NCBI RefSeq assembly: GCF_900114565.1 | Contig: NZ_FOTM01000012.1 | Location: 53,980 to 117,979 of the forward strand | Direction: 5' to 3' | DNA from: Leifsonia sp. CL147 | GTDB lineage: Bacteria > Actinomycetota > Actinomycetes > Actinomycetales > Microbacteriaceae | Length of the DNA: 64,000 bases | Part shown: in pieces, positions 25,423-34,259 of the stretch | How positions within the stretch are numbered: position 1 is the first letter of the stretch | Layout: each line of letters starts with the position of its first letter | Notes under the pieces: generated by a model | The model's database searches: none | Told to the model about the DNA's origin: nothing | The model's input: the letters and a program-made list of their open reading frames with translations, nothing else | Made by a program: the position numbers and the translations under genes

Positions 25423-27314
25423 GCGCGTTCACGCAGGTGGCGCCGGGGGTCCACCGGTTCGTGGACACCTGCAACGTGTATGTGGTGACGGTGGAGGGTG
25501 CGGCCGGCGCTGCGGGTGCGGCGGGTGCCGCCGGCGCTGCGGGCGGTGCCATCGCGATCGACTTCGGCTCGGGCGACGTGCTGGACCACCTCGGCGAGCT
25601 CGGCCTCGAGACGCTCGACGCCATCCTGATGACCCACCACCACAGGGACCAGGGCCAGGGCCTTCCGCGAGCGATCGCCGCCGGCATCCCGGTCTTCGTT
25701 CCTCCGGTGGAGCAGGACCTGTTCGCCCGCGTCGACGAGATGTGGTCCGCGCGGGCGCTCTACAACGACTACAACCTCCGGCAGGACCGGTTCTCGCTGC
25801 TCGACCCCGTGCCCATCGCCGGCACCGTGCCCGAGTACCGCTCGGCCGTCTTCGGCGGCATCCACGTGAAGACGGTCCCGACACCCGGCCACACGATGGG
25901 TTCGGTCACCTACCTCGTCGAGCGCGGTGGCGGGGAGCAGCCGGCCCGGGTCGCCTTCACCGGCGACCTCATCTACGCGCCCGGCAAGGTGTGGTCCCTC
26001 GCGGCGACCCAGTGGTCCTACACCGAGAACGAGGGCCCGGCGATGAACGTGCTCTCCTGCATGCTCCTGCAGGAGGAGGAGCCGACCATCCTGCTGCCGT
26101 CGCACGGCGAGCCGATGCCCGACGCGATCGACGCCCTCGAGCAGCTCGCCCGACGGATGAGCGGGTACGTCGACTCGCGTCGCACCAACCCATGGGACCT
26201 CCGCGACTGGCTGGAGCGTCCGTTCGTCCGCCTCACCGACCACCTGCTCCTGAACCGCACCGCCAACTCCTGCGTCTACGTCCTGCTGAGCGACTCCGGC
26301 GCCGCGCTGTTCATCGACTACGGCTACGACATGTCCACCGGCTGGCCCGCCGGGACGGATCGCGCCGCCCGCCGGCCGTGGCTCGCCTCCCTCCCTGCTC
26401 TGAAGCGCGACTTCGGGGTCACGTCCGTGGAGGTCGTGCTGGGCACGCACTACCACGACGACCACATCGCCGGCTTCAACCTGCTGCGCGAGGTCGAGGG
26501 CACGGAGGTCTGGCTTCCCGAGAACGTGGCGCCGGTCATGGCCGACCCGATGCGGATGGACCTGCCCTGCCAGTGGTTCGAGCCCATCCCCGCGGACCGC
26601 GTGCTCGGTCTCGGCGAGACCGTCCGCTGGCGCGAGTACGAGATCGTCACCCACGAGCTGCCGGGCCACACCCTCTACGCGGCCGCATTCGAGTTCGAGG
26701 TGGACGGCGTGCGAGTGCTGGCGACGGGCGACCAGCAGACGGCGGAGGGGCGCCTCGGGGTGCAGCGCGAGATCCTCAACTATCAGTACCGCAACCGGTT
26801 CCGCCGCGACGACTTCATCCAGAGCGCAGCGCTGTACCGGCGGGTCGCCCCGGGTCTCATGATCACCGGCCACTGGCAGGGCCGCGAAGTGGACGAGGAC
26901 TACCTGCAGCTGCTCACCGAGCAGGGCGACGAGCTCGCGGACATCCACGACGGTCTCCTGCCCGACGACGGGATGCTGCCGCCGGCGGACGGGAACGTCG
27001 TGCTCCTCGAGCCCTTCTACCAGCGGGTGCCGCCGGGAGCAGCGCTCGAGTACGAGGTGGTCGTCGTGAACCCCTACGACGACGAGCGCGAGATCGCAGC
27101 CGACCTGGTCACGCCCGAAGGATGGAGCGACCCGCCCCGGGCGTCGGCGCTCGCCGCCCCGCACGAGACCGTCTGCCTGCGCTTCGCCGTGCAGGCACCC
27201 GACGTCGCACGCAAGCGCCAGCGCCTGGCCGCCGACGTCACCATCGGCACCGTCCGCTACGGCCAAGCCGCCGACGCCGTCGCCGACACCATCCACTCGG
27301 CCGGCGCTCGTTGA
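25419..27314 (+). CDS. Tandem metallo-beta-lactamase-fold protein with C-terminal beta domain
   Basis: This 631-residue protein has two complete metallo-beta-lactamase-fold units. Unit one carries THHHRDQG (residues 72-79, the usual last His replaced by Gln78), PGHTMGS, FTGDLIY and LPSHGEP. Unit two carries the full THYHDDH motif (343-349), LPGHTLY, ATGDQQ and TGHWQG. About 100 C-terminal residues look like an immunoglobulin-type beta domain. An Ala-Ala-Gly repeat is inserted near residues 27-43. It is the last gene of the sugar operon and overlaps the glycosidase by four bases. A hydrolase, lactonase or sulfatase-like role is conceivable; none is shown by the sequence. Confidence 0.8.
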   Translation: MSAFTQVAPGVHRFVDTCNVYVVTVEGAAGAAGAAGAAGAAGGAIAIDFGSGDVLDHLGELGLETLDAILMTHHHRDQGQGLPRAIAAGIPVFVPPVEQDLFARVDEMWSARALYNDYNLRQDRFSLLDPVPIAGTVPEYRSAVFGGIHVKTVPTPGHTMGSVTYLVERGGGEQPARVAFTGDLIYAPGKVWSLAATQWSYTENEGPAMNVLSCMLLQEEEPTILLPSHGEPMPDAIDALEQLARRMSGYVDSRRTNPWDLRDWLERPFVRLTDHLLLNRTANSCVYVLLSDSGAALFIDYGYDMSTGWPAGTDRAARRPWLASLPALKRDFGVTSVEVVLGTHYHDDHIAGFNLLREVEGTEVWLPENVAPVMADPMRMDLPCQWFEPIPADRVLGLGETVRWREYEIVTHELPGHTLYAAAFEFEVDGVRVLATGDQQTAEGRLGVQREILNYQYRNRFRRDDFIQSAALYRRVAPGLMITGHWQGREVDEDYLQLLTEQGDELADIHDGLLPDDGMLPPADGNVVLLEPFYQRVPPGAALEYEVVVVNPYDDEREIAADLVTPEGWSDPPRASALAAPHETVCLRFAVQAPDVARKRQRLAADVTIGTVRYGQAADAVADTIHSAGAR

Positions 27315-27318
27315 CTCC

Positions 27319-27579
27319 TCAGTAGTGCTCGCGGGCCTGCAGAACGACGATGTGGGTGTCGGATACGAAGTAGACCAGGCGATTCGCTTCATCGATCCGC
27401 CGTGACCACGCGCCGGAAAGGACGTGCTTCAGGGGTTCGGGCTTGCCTATGCCCAGGAACGGATCCCGCAGGACGTCCGCGATCAGGGCGTTGATCCGCT
27501 TCAGCGTCTTGCGGTCCTGGGTCTGCCAGTAGAGGTAGTCATCCCATCCGTGGGCGTCGAAGGCCAGCTCACGGCTCAT
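27319..27579 (-). CDS. yoeB: Txe/YoeB family toxin (ribosome-dependent mRNA endoribonuclease)
   Basis: This 86-residue protein has the YoeB pattern: AWDDY-like WDDYLYWQTQDRKTLKRIN at the start, LSGAWSRRIDEANRLVY in the middle and the C-terminal catalytic tail AREHY. YoeB toxins cleave mRNA at the ribosomal A site and are neutralised by YefM. Its ATG overlaps the antitoxin stop by four bases. It is convergent with the double metallo-beta-lactamase gene, leaving four bases between stops. Confidence 0.9.
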   Translation of the reverse strand: MSRELAFDAHGWDDYLYWQTQDRKTLKRINALIADVLRDPFLGIGKPEPLKHVLSGAWSRRIDEANRLVYFVSDTHIVVLQAREHY

Positions 27580-27827
27580 GCGTCGAGGAGGCCGTGCTTC
27601 TCGAACTCTCCACGCCGCGCCCGCTCGATCGACTCGAGAAGACGCTCCGCGTTCGCCGCGTTGCGCAGGAGGTATGCCGTCTCCGTGATCGCGTCGTAGT
27701 CCTCTTTGGACATGATGACCGCGTTGCCGTGCTTGGAGACGACCTCCACCGCCGTGTGATCCTGATTGACCTGCTGAATCAACCCGAACAGCCCCTTACG
27801 AGCATCGGTTGCTGTGATCGCCGTCAT
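27576..27827 (-). CDS. yefM: YefM/Phd family antitoxin
   Basis: The 83-residue protein begins MTAITATDARKGLFGLIQQVNQDH, the Phd/YefM DNA-binding N-terminus, followed by VVSKHGNAVIMSKEDYDAI and a C-terminal helix that would wrap the toxin. The start at 27827 gives the usual family N-terminus; an ATG at 27842 would add five residues. GTAC-containing sites upstream (about 27850-27867) recall the TGTACA operator cores of yefM-yoeB, so autorepression is likely. Confidence 0.88.
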   Translation of the reverse strand: MTAITATDARKGLFGLIQQVNQDHTAVEVVSKHGNAVIMSKEDYDAITETAYLLRNAANAERLLESIERARRGEFEKHGLLDA

Positions 27828-27864
27828 GGCGTCCCCATTCATTCGAAGTAGTACCTAATAATGT

Positions 27865-27881
27865 ACCACTAAAAAAGTGGT
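27865..27881. terminator. Small hairpin with A/T-rich loop
   Basis: ACCACT and AGTGGT (27865-27870 and 27876-27881) flank an AAAAA loop. It sits between the divergent toxin module and the ROK operon, in the most AT-rich patch of the window. It may be part of the antitoxin operator or a weak terminator-like element. Confidence 0.3.
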
Positions 27882-27929
27882 GCCGGCGTAGACGAGCACG
27901 TCGTTTTCGGAGGCGGGCGGCCTGCCGTG

Positions 27930-27959
27930 TTGACCGCTCGGGGGCGTCCGGCCTAGTAT
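27930..27959 (+). promoter_or_regulatory. Sigma-70-type promoter of the ROK/GH38 operon
   Basis: TTGACC at 27930-27935 and TAGTAT at 27954-27959 are 18 bases apart, a good match to the vegetative promoter pattern. The expected transcription start falls at about 27966, inside the LacI-type operator. Confidence 0.65.
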
Positions 27960-27960
27960 C

Positions 27961-27978
27961 TGTGGGAACGATCCCACA
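27961..27978. promoter_or_regulatory. LacI-type operator of the ROK/GH38 operon
   Basis: TGTGGGAACGATCCCACA has seven-base arms that are perfectly complementary around a CG-containing centre. It begins one base after the -10 hexamer, so a bound repressor would block initiation. It is the best copy of the motif in the window. Confidence 0.75.
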
Positions 27979-28024
27979 CGATCCACCAGCGCAGGCGCGG
28001 TCGTACCTCCCTTGGAAGGACATG

Positions 28025-29026
28025 ATGGCAGACGGCCCCCGCGCCGTCCTCTCACTCGACATCGGCGGCACCAAGCTCGCCGTCGGTGTGGTCACGGAGG
28101 ACGGACGAACCCATGCACTGACGGTCGAGCCCACCCGCCGAGAGGAGGGTCCGGGTGCGATCGTTCCCAGACTGTTCGCGATGGGCCATCGGGCGATCGC
28201 GGAATCCGGCCGGCGCGTCGACGCCGTCGGCATCTCCTGCGGTGGGCCGCTCGACGCCAAGACCGGCGTCCTGACAGGGCCGCTGCACCTTCCCGGCTGG
28301 ATCGATCTGCCGATCGTCGAGCTCGCCGAGCGCGAGTTCGGGGTCCCGGCCGTGCTCGAGAACGACGCGACGGCAGGCGCACTCGGCGAGTTCCGGTACG
28401 GAGCCGCCCGCGACGCGGACACGATGGTGTATCTCACGATCTCCACGGGGATCGGCGGAGGCGCGGTCATCGACGGCCGGCTGCACCGCGGTGCTGCGGG
28501 CAACGGCGGCGAGTTCGGCCACGTCCTCGTGCGCACGGGCGGCCGTCCGTGTCTCTGCGGCCGGCGCGGGTGCCTCGAGGGGTACGCGTCGGGCACCTCG
28601 ATCGCCCAGCGCGCCCGCGAGGCCGTCGCCGAGCGGGGTGCGGACTCCTCGCTCGCGCAGCTGGCCGAGGTGCGCGCGGAGGACGTCGTCGCGGCCGCAG
28701 CCCAGGGCGACGCGCTGGCGACCGAGCTCTGGGACGAGACGGTCGACGCGCTCTCCATCGCCCTGACCGACCTCGTCAACGTGTTCGAGCCCGACCTCGT
28801 CGTCCTCGGCGGAGGCGTCACCCGCTCCGGCGACGCCCTCGTCGTCCCTGTGCGGGAGCGCGTCGCGGCTGCCGCCATGGCGCCGGCGGCCGCCGCATCC
28901 ACCGTCGTCCTCGCGGGCCTCGGCGACGTCGTCTGCGTCGTCGGCGCCGGGGCTGTCGCCTTCGACCGACTCGACCAGCTCGCCGGTGCCGGCGCAGCCG
29001 ACCGCAAGGGAGACCACCGTGGCTGA
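28025..29026 (+). CDS. ROK family sugar kinase
   Basis: This 333-residue protein has the ROK features: ATP motif LSLDIGGTKLAVGVV, catalytic region LENDATAGALGE, EFGHV, and the zinc-binding CLCGRRGCLEGYASG. The lack of an N-terminal helix-turn-helix makes it a kinase rather than a repressor. ATG at 28025 is best spaced from GGAAGGA; ATG at 28022 is possible. It is the first gene of a coupled operon with an SIS isomerase and an alpha-mannosidase under a LacI-type operator, so mannose, glucose or N-acetylhexosamine are likely substrates. Confidence 0.87.
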   Translation: MADGPRAVLSLDIGGTKLAVGVVTEDGRTHALTVEPTRREEGPGAIVPRLFAMGHRAIAESGRRVDAVGISCGGPLDAKTGVLTGPLHLPGWIDLPIVELAEREFGVPAVLENDATAGALGEFRYGAARDADTMVYLTISTGIGGGAVIDGRLHRGAAGNGGEFGHVLVRTGGRPCLCGRRGCLEGYASGTSIAQRAREAVAERGADSSLAQLAEVRAEDVVAAAAQGDALATELWDETVDALSIALTDLVNVFEPDLVVLGGGVTRSGDALVVPVRERVAAAAMAPAAAASTVVLAGLGDVVCVVGAGAVAFDRLDQLAGAGAADRKGDHRG

Positions 29027-29603
29027 GTGGATGCATGAACAGCTGGAGGCGCACATCCACGTCGCCGAGCAGGGCGAGCAGGTGCTGCCGACGCTGCGCG
29101 AAGTGGGGAGGCTGCTCTGCGACGCGTTCGCCGGCGGACACATCCTGTACACGTTCGGCAACGGCGGGAGCGCCGCGGACGCCCAGCACTTCACGGGCGA
29201 GATCATCGGGCACTACAAGCGCGACCGGCGGCCGCTCGGCGCCGTCACGCTGAGCACCGACCCCACCACGATGACCTGCATCGCCAACGACTACTCCTAC
29301 GACGACGTCTTCTCCCGCCAGGTGCTGGGCCTCGCCCGCCCGGGCGACGTGGTCGCGGCCTTCACCACGAGCGGGCGGAGTGCGAACATCGTCTCAGCGC
29401 TCGAAGCGGCGAAGTCCGCCGGAGCCACGACGGTGCTGTTCGGTGGAGGCGACGGCGGGCCGGCGCGGGCGTTCGCCGACTACGCGCTGCTGAGCCCATC
29501 CACGACCACCCCGCGGATCCAGGAATTCCACACCTTCATGCTCCACGTGCTCTCTGAGATCGTGGATGCGTGGGCCGACGGCGACGAGGAGTACGCACTG
29601 TGA
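29019..29603 (+). CDS. SIS domain sugar-phosphate isomerase, GmhA-like
   Basis: This 194-residue protein matches the phosphoheptose isomerase group. FGNGGSAADAQHFTGEIIG carries the phosphate-binding serines, and DVVAAFTTSGRSANIVSAL and the C-terminal IQEFHTFMLHVLSEIVD helix follow. GTG at 29019 follows AAGGGAG and overlaps the ROK gene by eight bases. GmhA acts on sedoheptulose 7-phosphate, but in a catabolic operon next to a hexose kinase an aldose-ketose isomerase role on a hexose phosphate is more plausible. The substrate is inferred only. Confidence 0.8.
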   Translation: MAEWMHEQLEAHIHVAEQGEQVLPTLREVGRLLCDAFAGGHILYTFGNGGSAADAQHFTGEIIGHYKRDRRPLGAVTLSTDPTTMTCIANDYSYDDVFSRQVLGLARPGDVVAAFTTSGRSANIVSALEAAKSAGATTVLFGGGDGGPARAFADYALLSPSTTTPRIQEFHTFMLHVLSEIVDAWADGDEEYAL

Positions 29604-32353
29604 CAACCCCGGACACCCGCGCCACGAGCTCCGGCAGCTCTCCGGTCGACACTCCGAGAGCCGGCGGAGAGACGCCGGAGAAGGTCGCGGTGGATGCGGC
29701 GCAGCACCCGCGGGAGAGCGTTCCCGGGCAGAGCTCGGCGGACGCCGCCGCCCCCGTCGCCCCGGTCGCCCCCGCCGCCCCCGTCGCCAACGCGCCCGCC
29801 GGGAGCCAGCCGCGCGACCTCCCGCGGGAGAAGCGGCCCACGGCGACTCCCCAGCGCACCCTCCACATGATCGGCAACGCCCATCTCGACCCGGTCTGGC
29901 TCTGGCCGTGGCAGGAGGGCTACCAGGAGGCGCGCGCCACGTTCCGGTCCGCCATCCAGCGGATGGAGGAGTACCCGGACTTCGTCTTCACCTGCGACCA
30001 GATCGTGCTGCTCAGCTGGGTGGAGGAGTCCGATCCCGAGCTGTTCGAGCAGATCAGGCGCCGCGTCGCCGAGGGCCGCTGGGTCAACGTCGGCGGCTGG
30101 TGGGTCGAGCCGGACAACAACATGCCGATGGGCGAGAGCTTCGTGCGGCAGGGGCTGTACGGCCAGCGCTACCTGGAGTCGCGCTTCGGCATCCCTGCGA
30201 CGGTCGGGATGAACGTCGATCCGTTCGGCCACAATGCGATGCTGCCGCAGATCCTCCGAGGGCAGGGCATGGACTCGTACACGTTCCTGCGCCCGGGCCC
30301 GCACGAGTCCGATTTCGGGCTGTCGCTGTTCTGGTGGGAGGCGCCGGACGGCTCCCGGGTGCTCGCCTACCGCATCCCGTTCGAATACGGCAGCCCGGGC
30401 GGCTCCGTCGACGGCCAGACGGAGAAGTCGCTGGCGGCGCTCGACCGCAGGGTCGGCTTCGGCGAGAACGCAGCCGCGATGGTCTTCTACGGGGTGGGCA
30501 ACCACGGCGGCGGGCCGACGATCGCCAACATCGAGTCCATCCACCGGTACGACCGGATGGGCTCCTTCGGAAGGATGACGATGTCCTCACCACGCACCTA
30601 CTTCGACGAGGTGCTCGGCCGGGGCGAGGCGTTCCTGGACGCGCTCCCGGTCCACCGCGACGACCTGCAGCACCACGCGCCCGGCTGCTACTCGTCGCAC
30701 TCCGGGATCAAGGCCTGGCAGCGCCGCGCCCAGTTCGCCGTGCTGAACGCCGAGCGCTGGGCGGCCGTCGTCGCCGCGAGCGACGGCGTCGCGTACCCGC
30801 GCGACCAGCTGGAGACGGCGTGGAAGCAGGTGCTGTTCAACCAGTTCCACGACATCCTCCCCGGCTCGGCGATCGAGCCGTCGTACGACGACGCGCGCGA
30901 CCAGCTGGGGGAGGCCGTAGCCATCTCCAAGCGGATCGTCACCCGGGCGCACAACGTCATCGCCCGCCAGGTGCAGGTCGATCGCGAGGACGGCACGCAG
31001 CCGGTCATCGTCTTCAATCCGCACCCCTGGCCGGTGTCGGTGGATGTCGACTTCCAGTACGGCGGCCAGCGCGCCGGCGTGCACGTGGTCGACGAGAAGG
31101 GCGACGCGGTCCTCTTCCAGAGCTCCCAGTCGACGGCGACGACGGACGACGTCTCGCGCGGCGCCGTGGTGTTCCGGGCGGACGTCCCGGCGCTCGGTTA
31201 CCGCCTGTACCGGTTACGGCCGGGCGCCGGTCCCGGTGCCGCCTCGGGTGCGCTGACGGTCACCGGGCACACGCTCGAGAACGACCACGTCCGCATCCGC
31301 ATCGACCAGGGGACGGGCTGGATCTCGTCCTACCTCGACAAAGCGACCGGCGTGGATCTGATGGCCGGGGTCGACGGCGCGCAGCACACCCAGGTCAATG
31401 ACGATCCGACCGACACCTGGGGACACCGCGTCATCTCCTATGCGTGGCCGGGCGCGACCATGGAGCTGAAGCGGATCGTCGTGCGCGAGACGGGGCCGCT
31501 GCGATCGCGGGTGCGGATCGAGCGCGGCTGGGGCGCATCCACTCTGGTGGAGGAGCTCCTCCTGGACCACGACTCGCCCGTCCTCCGCGTCGACGTGACG
31601 CTGGACTGGCGGGAGCGGGCGCACCTGCTGAAGCTGCGCTTCCCCACCGTCCTGGAGGACCCGGCGGCGACGTACGAGATCCCGTTCGGGCACCTGGAGC
31701 GTCCCGTGGACGGCGCGGAGGAGCCGGCGCAGTCGTGGGTCGACCTCAGCGGCACGGTCGACGGCACGCCCGCGGGCCTGACCGTGGTCACGACGAACAA
31801 GCACGCCTACGACGTGTCGCCCGGGTCCGACGAGAACGGCCGGCAGCCGAGCATCGGCGTCACGGCGGTTCGCAGCCCGGTCTACTCGTGGCACGACCCG
31901 CGGCTGCTCGACCCGGACGGGATCTACTCGTTCCAGGATCAGGGCATCCAGCGCTTCCGGTACGAGCTCGTGCCGCACGGCGGCGACTGGCGCACGGCCG
32001 ACCCGGTCCGTCGTGCGCTCGTCCTCGGCAATCCGGTGCGAGCCATGCAGGAGTCGTTCCACGACGGCATGCTGCCTCCGGTGAACTCGTTCGCGAGCGA
32101 CGGCGGATCTGCGGTCATGGTCACCGCGCTGAAGGGCACGGAGGATGCGACCGCTGCTCCCGGCGGAGCGGACGTGGTCGTGCGCGCCGTCGAGACGCGC
32201 GGCGAAGGCGGACGCTCCCGCATCGAGCTGCCCCTCCTCGGACGCACGATCGAGGAGGACTTCGGTCCGTCCCAGTTGCGGACGTTCGTGGTGCCGGCCG
32301 ACCCCGCGGAGCCGGTGCGCGAGGTCGACCTGATCGAGCGCCCCCTCTCGTGA
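29600..32353 (+). CDS. Alpha-mannosidase, glycoside hydrolase family 38
   Basis: This 917-residue protein has the GH38 zinc motif NAHLDPVWLWP (His95, Asp97), nucleophile Asp207 in MNVDPFGHN, and FHDILPGSAI. The C-terminal beta domains are of normal size. The first 90 residues are an Ala/Pro-rich low-complexity extension with a VAP repeat, not needed for the fold. GTG at 29600 overlaps the SIS gene stop by four bases. There is no signal peptide, so it would remove alpha-mannose from imported oligosaccharides. It complements the beta-mannosidase at 4503-7070. Confidence 0.9.
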   Translation: MTTPDTRATSSGSSPVDTPRAGGETPEKVAVDAAQHPRESVPGQSSADAAAPVAPVAPAAPVANAPAGSQPRDLPREKRPTATPQRTLHMIGNAHLDPVWLWPWQEGYQEARATFRSAIQRMEEYPDFVFTCDQIVLLSWVEESDPELFEQIRRRVAEGRWVNVGGWWVEPDNNMPMGESFVRQGLYGQRYLESRFGIPATVGMNVDPFGHNAMLPQILRGQGMDSYTFLRPGPHESDFGLSLFWWEAPDGSRVLAYRIPFEYGSPGGSVDGQTEKSLAALDRRVGFGENAAAMVFYGVGNHGGGPTIANIESIHRYDRMGSFGRMTMSSPRTYFDEVLGRGEAFLDALPVHRDDLQHHAPGCYSSHSGIKAWQRRAQFAVLNAERWAAVVAASDGVAYPRDQLETAWKQVLFNQFHDILPGSAIEPSYDDARDQLGEAVAISKRIVTRAHNVIARQVQVDREDGTQPVIVFNPHPWPVSVDVDFQYGGQRAGVHVVDEKGDAVLFQSSQSTATTDDVSRGAVVFRADVPALGYRLYRLRPGAGPGAASGALTVTGHTLENDHVRIRIDQGTGWISSYLDKATGVDLMAGVDGAQHTQVNDDPTDTWGHRVISYAWPGATMELKRIVVRETGPLRSRVRIERGWGASTLVEELLLDHDSPVLRVDVTLDWRERAHLLKLRFPTVLEDPAATYEIPFGHLERPVDGAEEPAQSWVDLSGTVDGTPAGLTVVTTNKHAYDVSPGSDENGRQPSIGVTAVRSPVYSWHDPRLLDPDGIYSFQDQGIQRFRYELVPHGGDWRTADPVRRALVLGNPVRAMQESFHDGMLPPVNSFASDGGSAVMVTALKGTEDATAAPGGADVVVRAVETRGEGGRSRIELPLLGRTIEEDFGPSQLRTFVVPADPAEPVREVDLIERPLS

Positions 32354-34239
32354 GCGCGCATCCCCGGATCCGCGTGACCGTCGTGCCCAGCACCCTTCCC
32401 GGCACCGTCCCCGGCACCGTCCCCGGACCCGTCGGCGCGTTCGAGGTGCAGGAGGAGTGGGAGCAGGCGGAGATCGGATGGACGCTGCGGCTGCGTGTCT
32501 CCTATGGCGGCGGCGAGGCGGTGGATGCGTCGGTGCTGGCCGAAGCCGTGGTGGCTGACGCGGACGATCCGTGGTGGCTCATCCCGGGTGCGTTCTACGG
32601 CGAGAACCGGCCGGCCGGGAACGCGCGCGCGTTCCCGCGCTTCGAGATCGGCGCCGACTCCGCCGAGCAGCAGGCCGCTCTGGTCAGCGATGCCTGGGAG
32701 TTCCGCGCCGACCGGGCCGCCACGCCGGCCGTGTTCGCCTGGGCGGGTTCGGGACGAGGCGGCCTCGCGCTCGCCGCCGCCGAGACGTCACCCCTCGGGC
32801 TCACCGGACTCGGTCTCGCGCACGACCCGGCCACCGGCGACGCCACCCTGGGCATCCGCTTCCCCTACCGGGAGTACCCCGTCACGTACTACGGCGATGC
32901 TCGTCCCCGGCCGGCCGACGCCGCGACCCATCGCTTCGAGCCGGATGAGGTCGTCGAGCTCGAACTGCGCGTCTTCGAGCTGGAGCCGTCCCGCCACGCC
33001 TATGCGCCCATCCTGCGCGCCCTGCACGCCGAGTCGGTGCCGGCCGCGCCCCTCGAGCCCTGGGTGGATGTGGCCACCGCGGCAGACCTCACGGCCGACG
33101 GACTGCTCACCTGGCACTACGACCCCGATCCCGGAGTCCTGCTGGAGACCGTCGGCTTCGACCGCGAGGTGAGCGGCCGCGACGGACTCACCGTCGACCG
33201 GCAGGCGATGCACGTCGGCTGGGTCAGCGGCATCCCCTGGGCGTACGCCCTGCTGGCGCATGGTCTGCGCACCGCGCGCGCCGAAGAGGTGGAGGCAGCG
33301 CGTCGCGTCATCGACTTCATCACCGCATCCCTCTCGCCCTCGGGCACCTTCTGGGGCGTCTGGTACCGCGACCACGGCTGGACGCAGAGCTGGACCGAGC
33401 TGAAGCGCGGCCTGCACTCGCGGACGCTCGCCGAGGCGACGCTGTTCCTGGTGCGCGCGCAGGCGCTGACGCCGCACGACCAGTGGGAGCACGCCATCCG
33501 ATCGAACCTCGACGCCGTGGTGCGACGTCAGCGCGCCGATGGCAACCTCGGCTCGGTGCATCACGCCGAGACCGGTGAGGTGCTGTCGTGGTCGGGCGCG
33601 TCCGGGCTCACCTGGATCGCCGCACTCGTGGAGGCCGCCGGCCGCTCCGGCCGCTACCTCCGGGCCGCGCTCGCCGCAGGCCGCTACTACGAGCAGTTCG
33701 TCGACCGGGAGTTCCTCCACGGCGCCCCGGAGGACGTCGACCTCGCGCCGACCTCCGAAGACGGTTACGCGGCGGTGATGGCCTACGTCGCCCTGCACCG
33801 CGCGACCCGCGACCCGCGCTGGCTGGACGTCGCCCGGCGCGCCGCCGATTGGATGCTGACCTTCCGCTACAGCTACGACGTCACGTTCCCCGAGCACACG
33901 CTCCTGGGGGCGTACGGCTTCCGTTCCCGCGGCGCGGACAACGCGTCGCCGTCGAACCAGCACCTCCACGCGTACGGACTCGTCTGCACAGGCGAGCTGC
34001 GCGAGCTCTCGGCCGCCCTCGGCGACCCCCACTACGCCGGGCGCGCCGACGAGACCCTCGCCTGCTTCCGGCAGTTCATCGCCCGTGAGGACGGCGACTT
34101 CAACGCCTACCGCGGAATGGTCAGCGAGCGGTACTACCAGACGAAGTGCTTCCAGCCGAAGGGGATGCTGCTGACGCTCTCCCACGCCTGGAGCGTCGGC
34201 GTGACCCTGCTCGCCTGCGAGCAGACCCTCGCCGGCTGA
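32350..34239 (+). CDS. Unrecognised large protein with probable alpha/alpha-barrel domain
   Basis: This 629-residue protein has about 230 N-terminal residues that look beta-rich. A helical, Trp/Tyr/His-rich region follows, with repeated pairs such as HVGWVSGIPWAYALL, GVWYRDHGWTQSW, SGASGLTWIAAL and DNASPSNQHLHAYGL. The pattern recalls six-hairpin glycosidases and unsaturated-uronyl or related hydrolases, but I cannot place it in a family. GTG at 32350 overlaps the GH38 stop by four bases. Its place in a mannosidase operon makes a glycan-active enzyme likely. A Pro-Gly-Thr-Val repeat lies near the N-terminus. Confidence 0.7.
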   Translation: MSAHPRIRVTVVPSTLPGTVPGTVPGPVGAFEVQEEWEQAEIGWTLRLRVSYGGGEAVDASVLAEAVVADADDPWWLIPGAFYGENRPAGNARAFPRFEIGADSAEQQAALVSDAWEFRADRAATPAVFAWAGSGRGGLALAAAETSPLGLTGLGLAHDPATGDATLGIRFPYREYPVTYYGDARPRPADAATHRFEPDEVVELELRVFELEPSRHAYAPILRALHAESVPAAPLEPWVDVATAADLTADGLLTWHYDPDPGVLLETVGFDREVSGRDGLTVDRQAMHVGWVSGIPWAYALLAHGLRTARAEEVEAARRVIDFITASLSPSGTFWGVWYRDHGWTQSWTELKRGLHSRTLAEATLFLVRAQALTPHDQWEHAIRSNLDAVVRRQRADGNLGSVHHAETGEVLSWSGASGLTWIAALVEAAGRSGRYLRAALAAGRYYEQFVDREFLHGAPEDVDLAPTSEDGYAAVMAYVALHRATRDPRWLDVARRAADWMLTFRYSYDVTFPEHTLLGAYGFRSRGADNASPSNQHLHAYGLVCTGELRELSAALGDPHYAGRADETLACFRQFIAREDGDFNAYRGMVSERYYQTKCFQPKGMLLTLSHAWSVGVTLLACEQTLAG

Positions 34240-34259
34240 GCCCGTCCCTGGCCCCGCCC

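Noticed and set aside
23376..27314. One 1312-residue plus-strand protein
   Set aside because: The first two thirds are a shadow of the GH13_18 and GH31/36-like genes. The real protein starts at the ATGA overlap at 25419.
27319..27842. Toxin-antitoxin as part of a mobile island
   Set aside because: No integrase, attachment site or composition change is visible around it.
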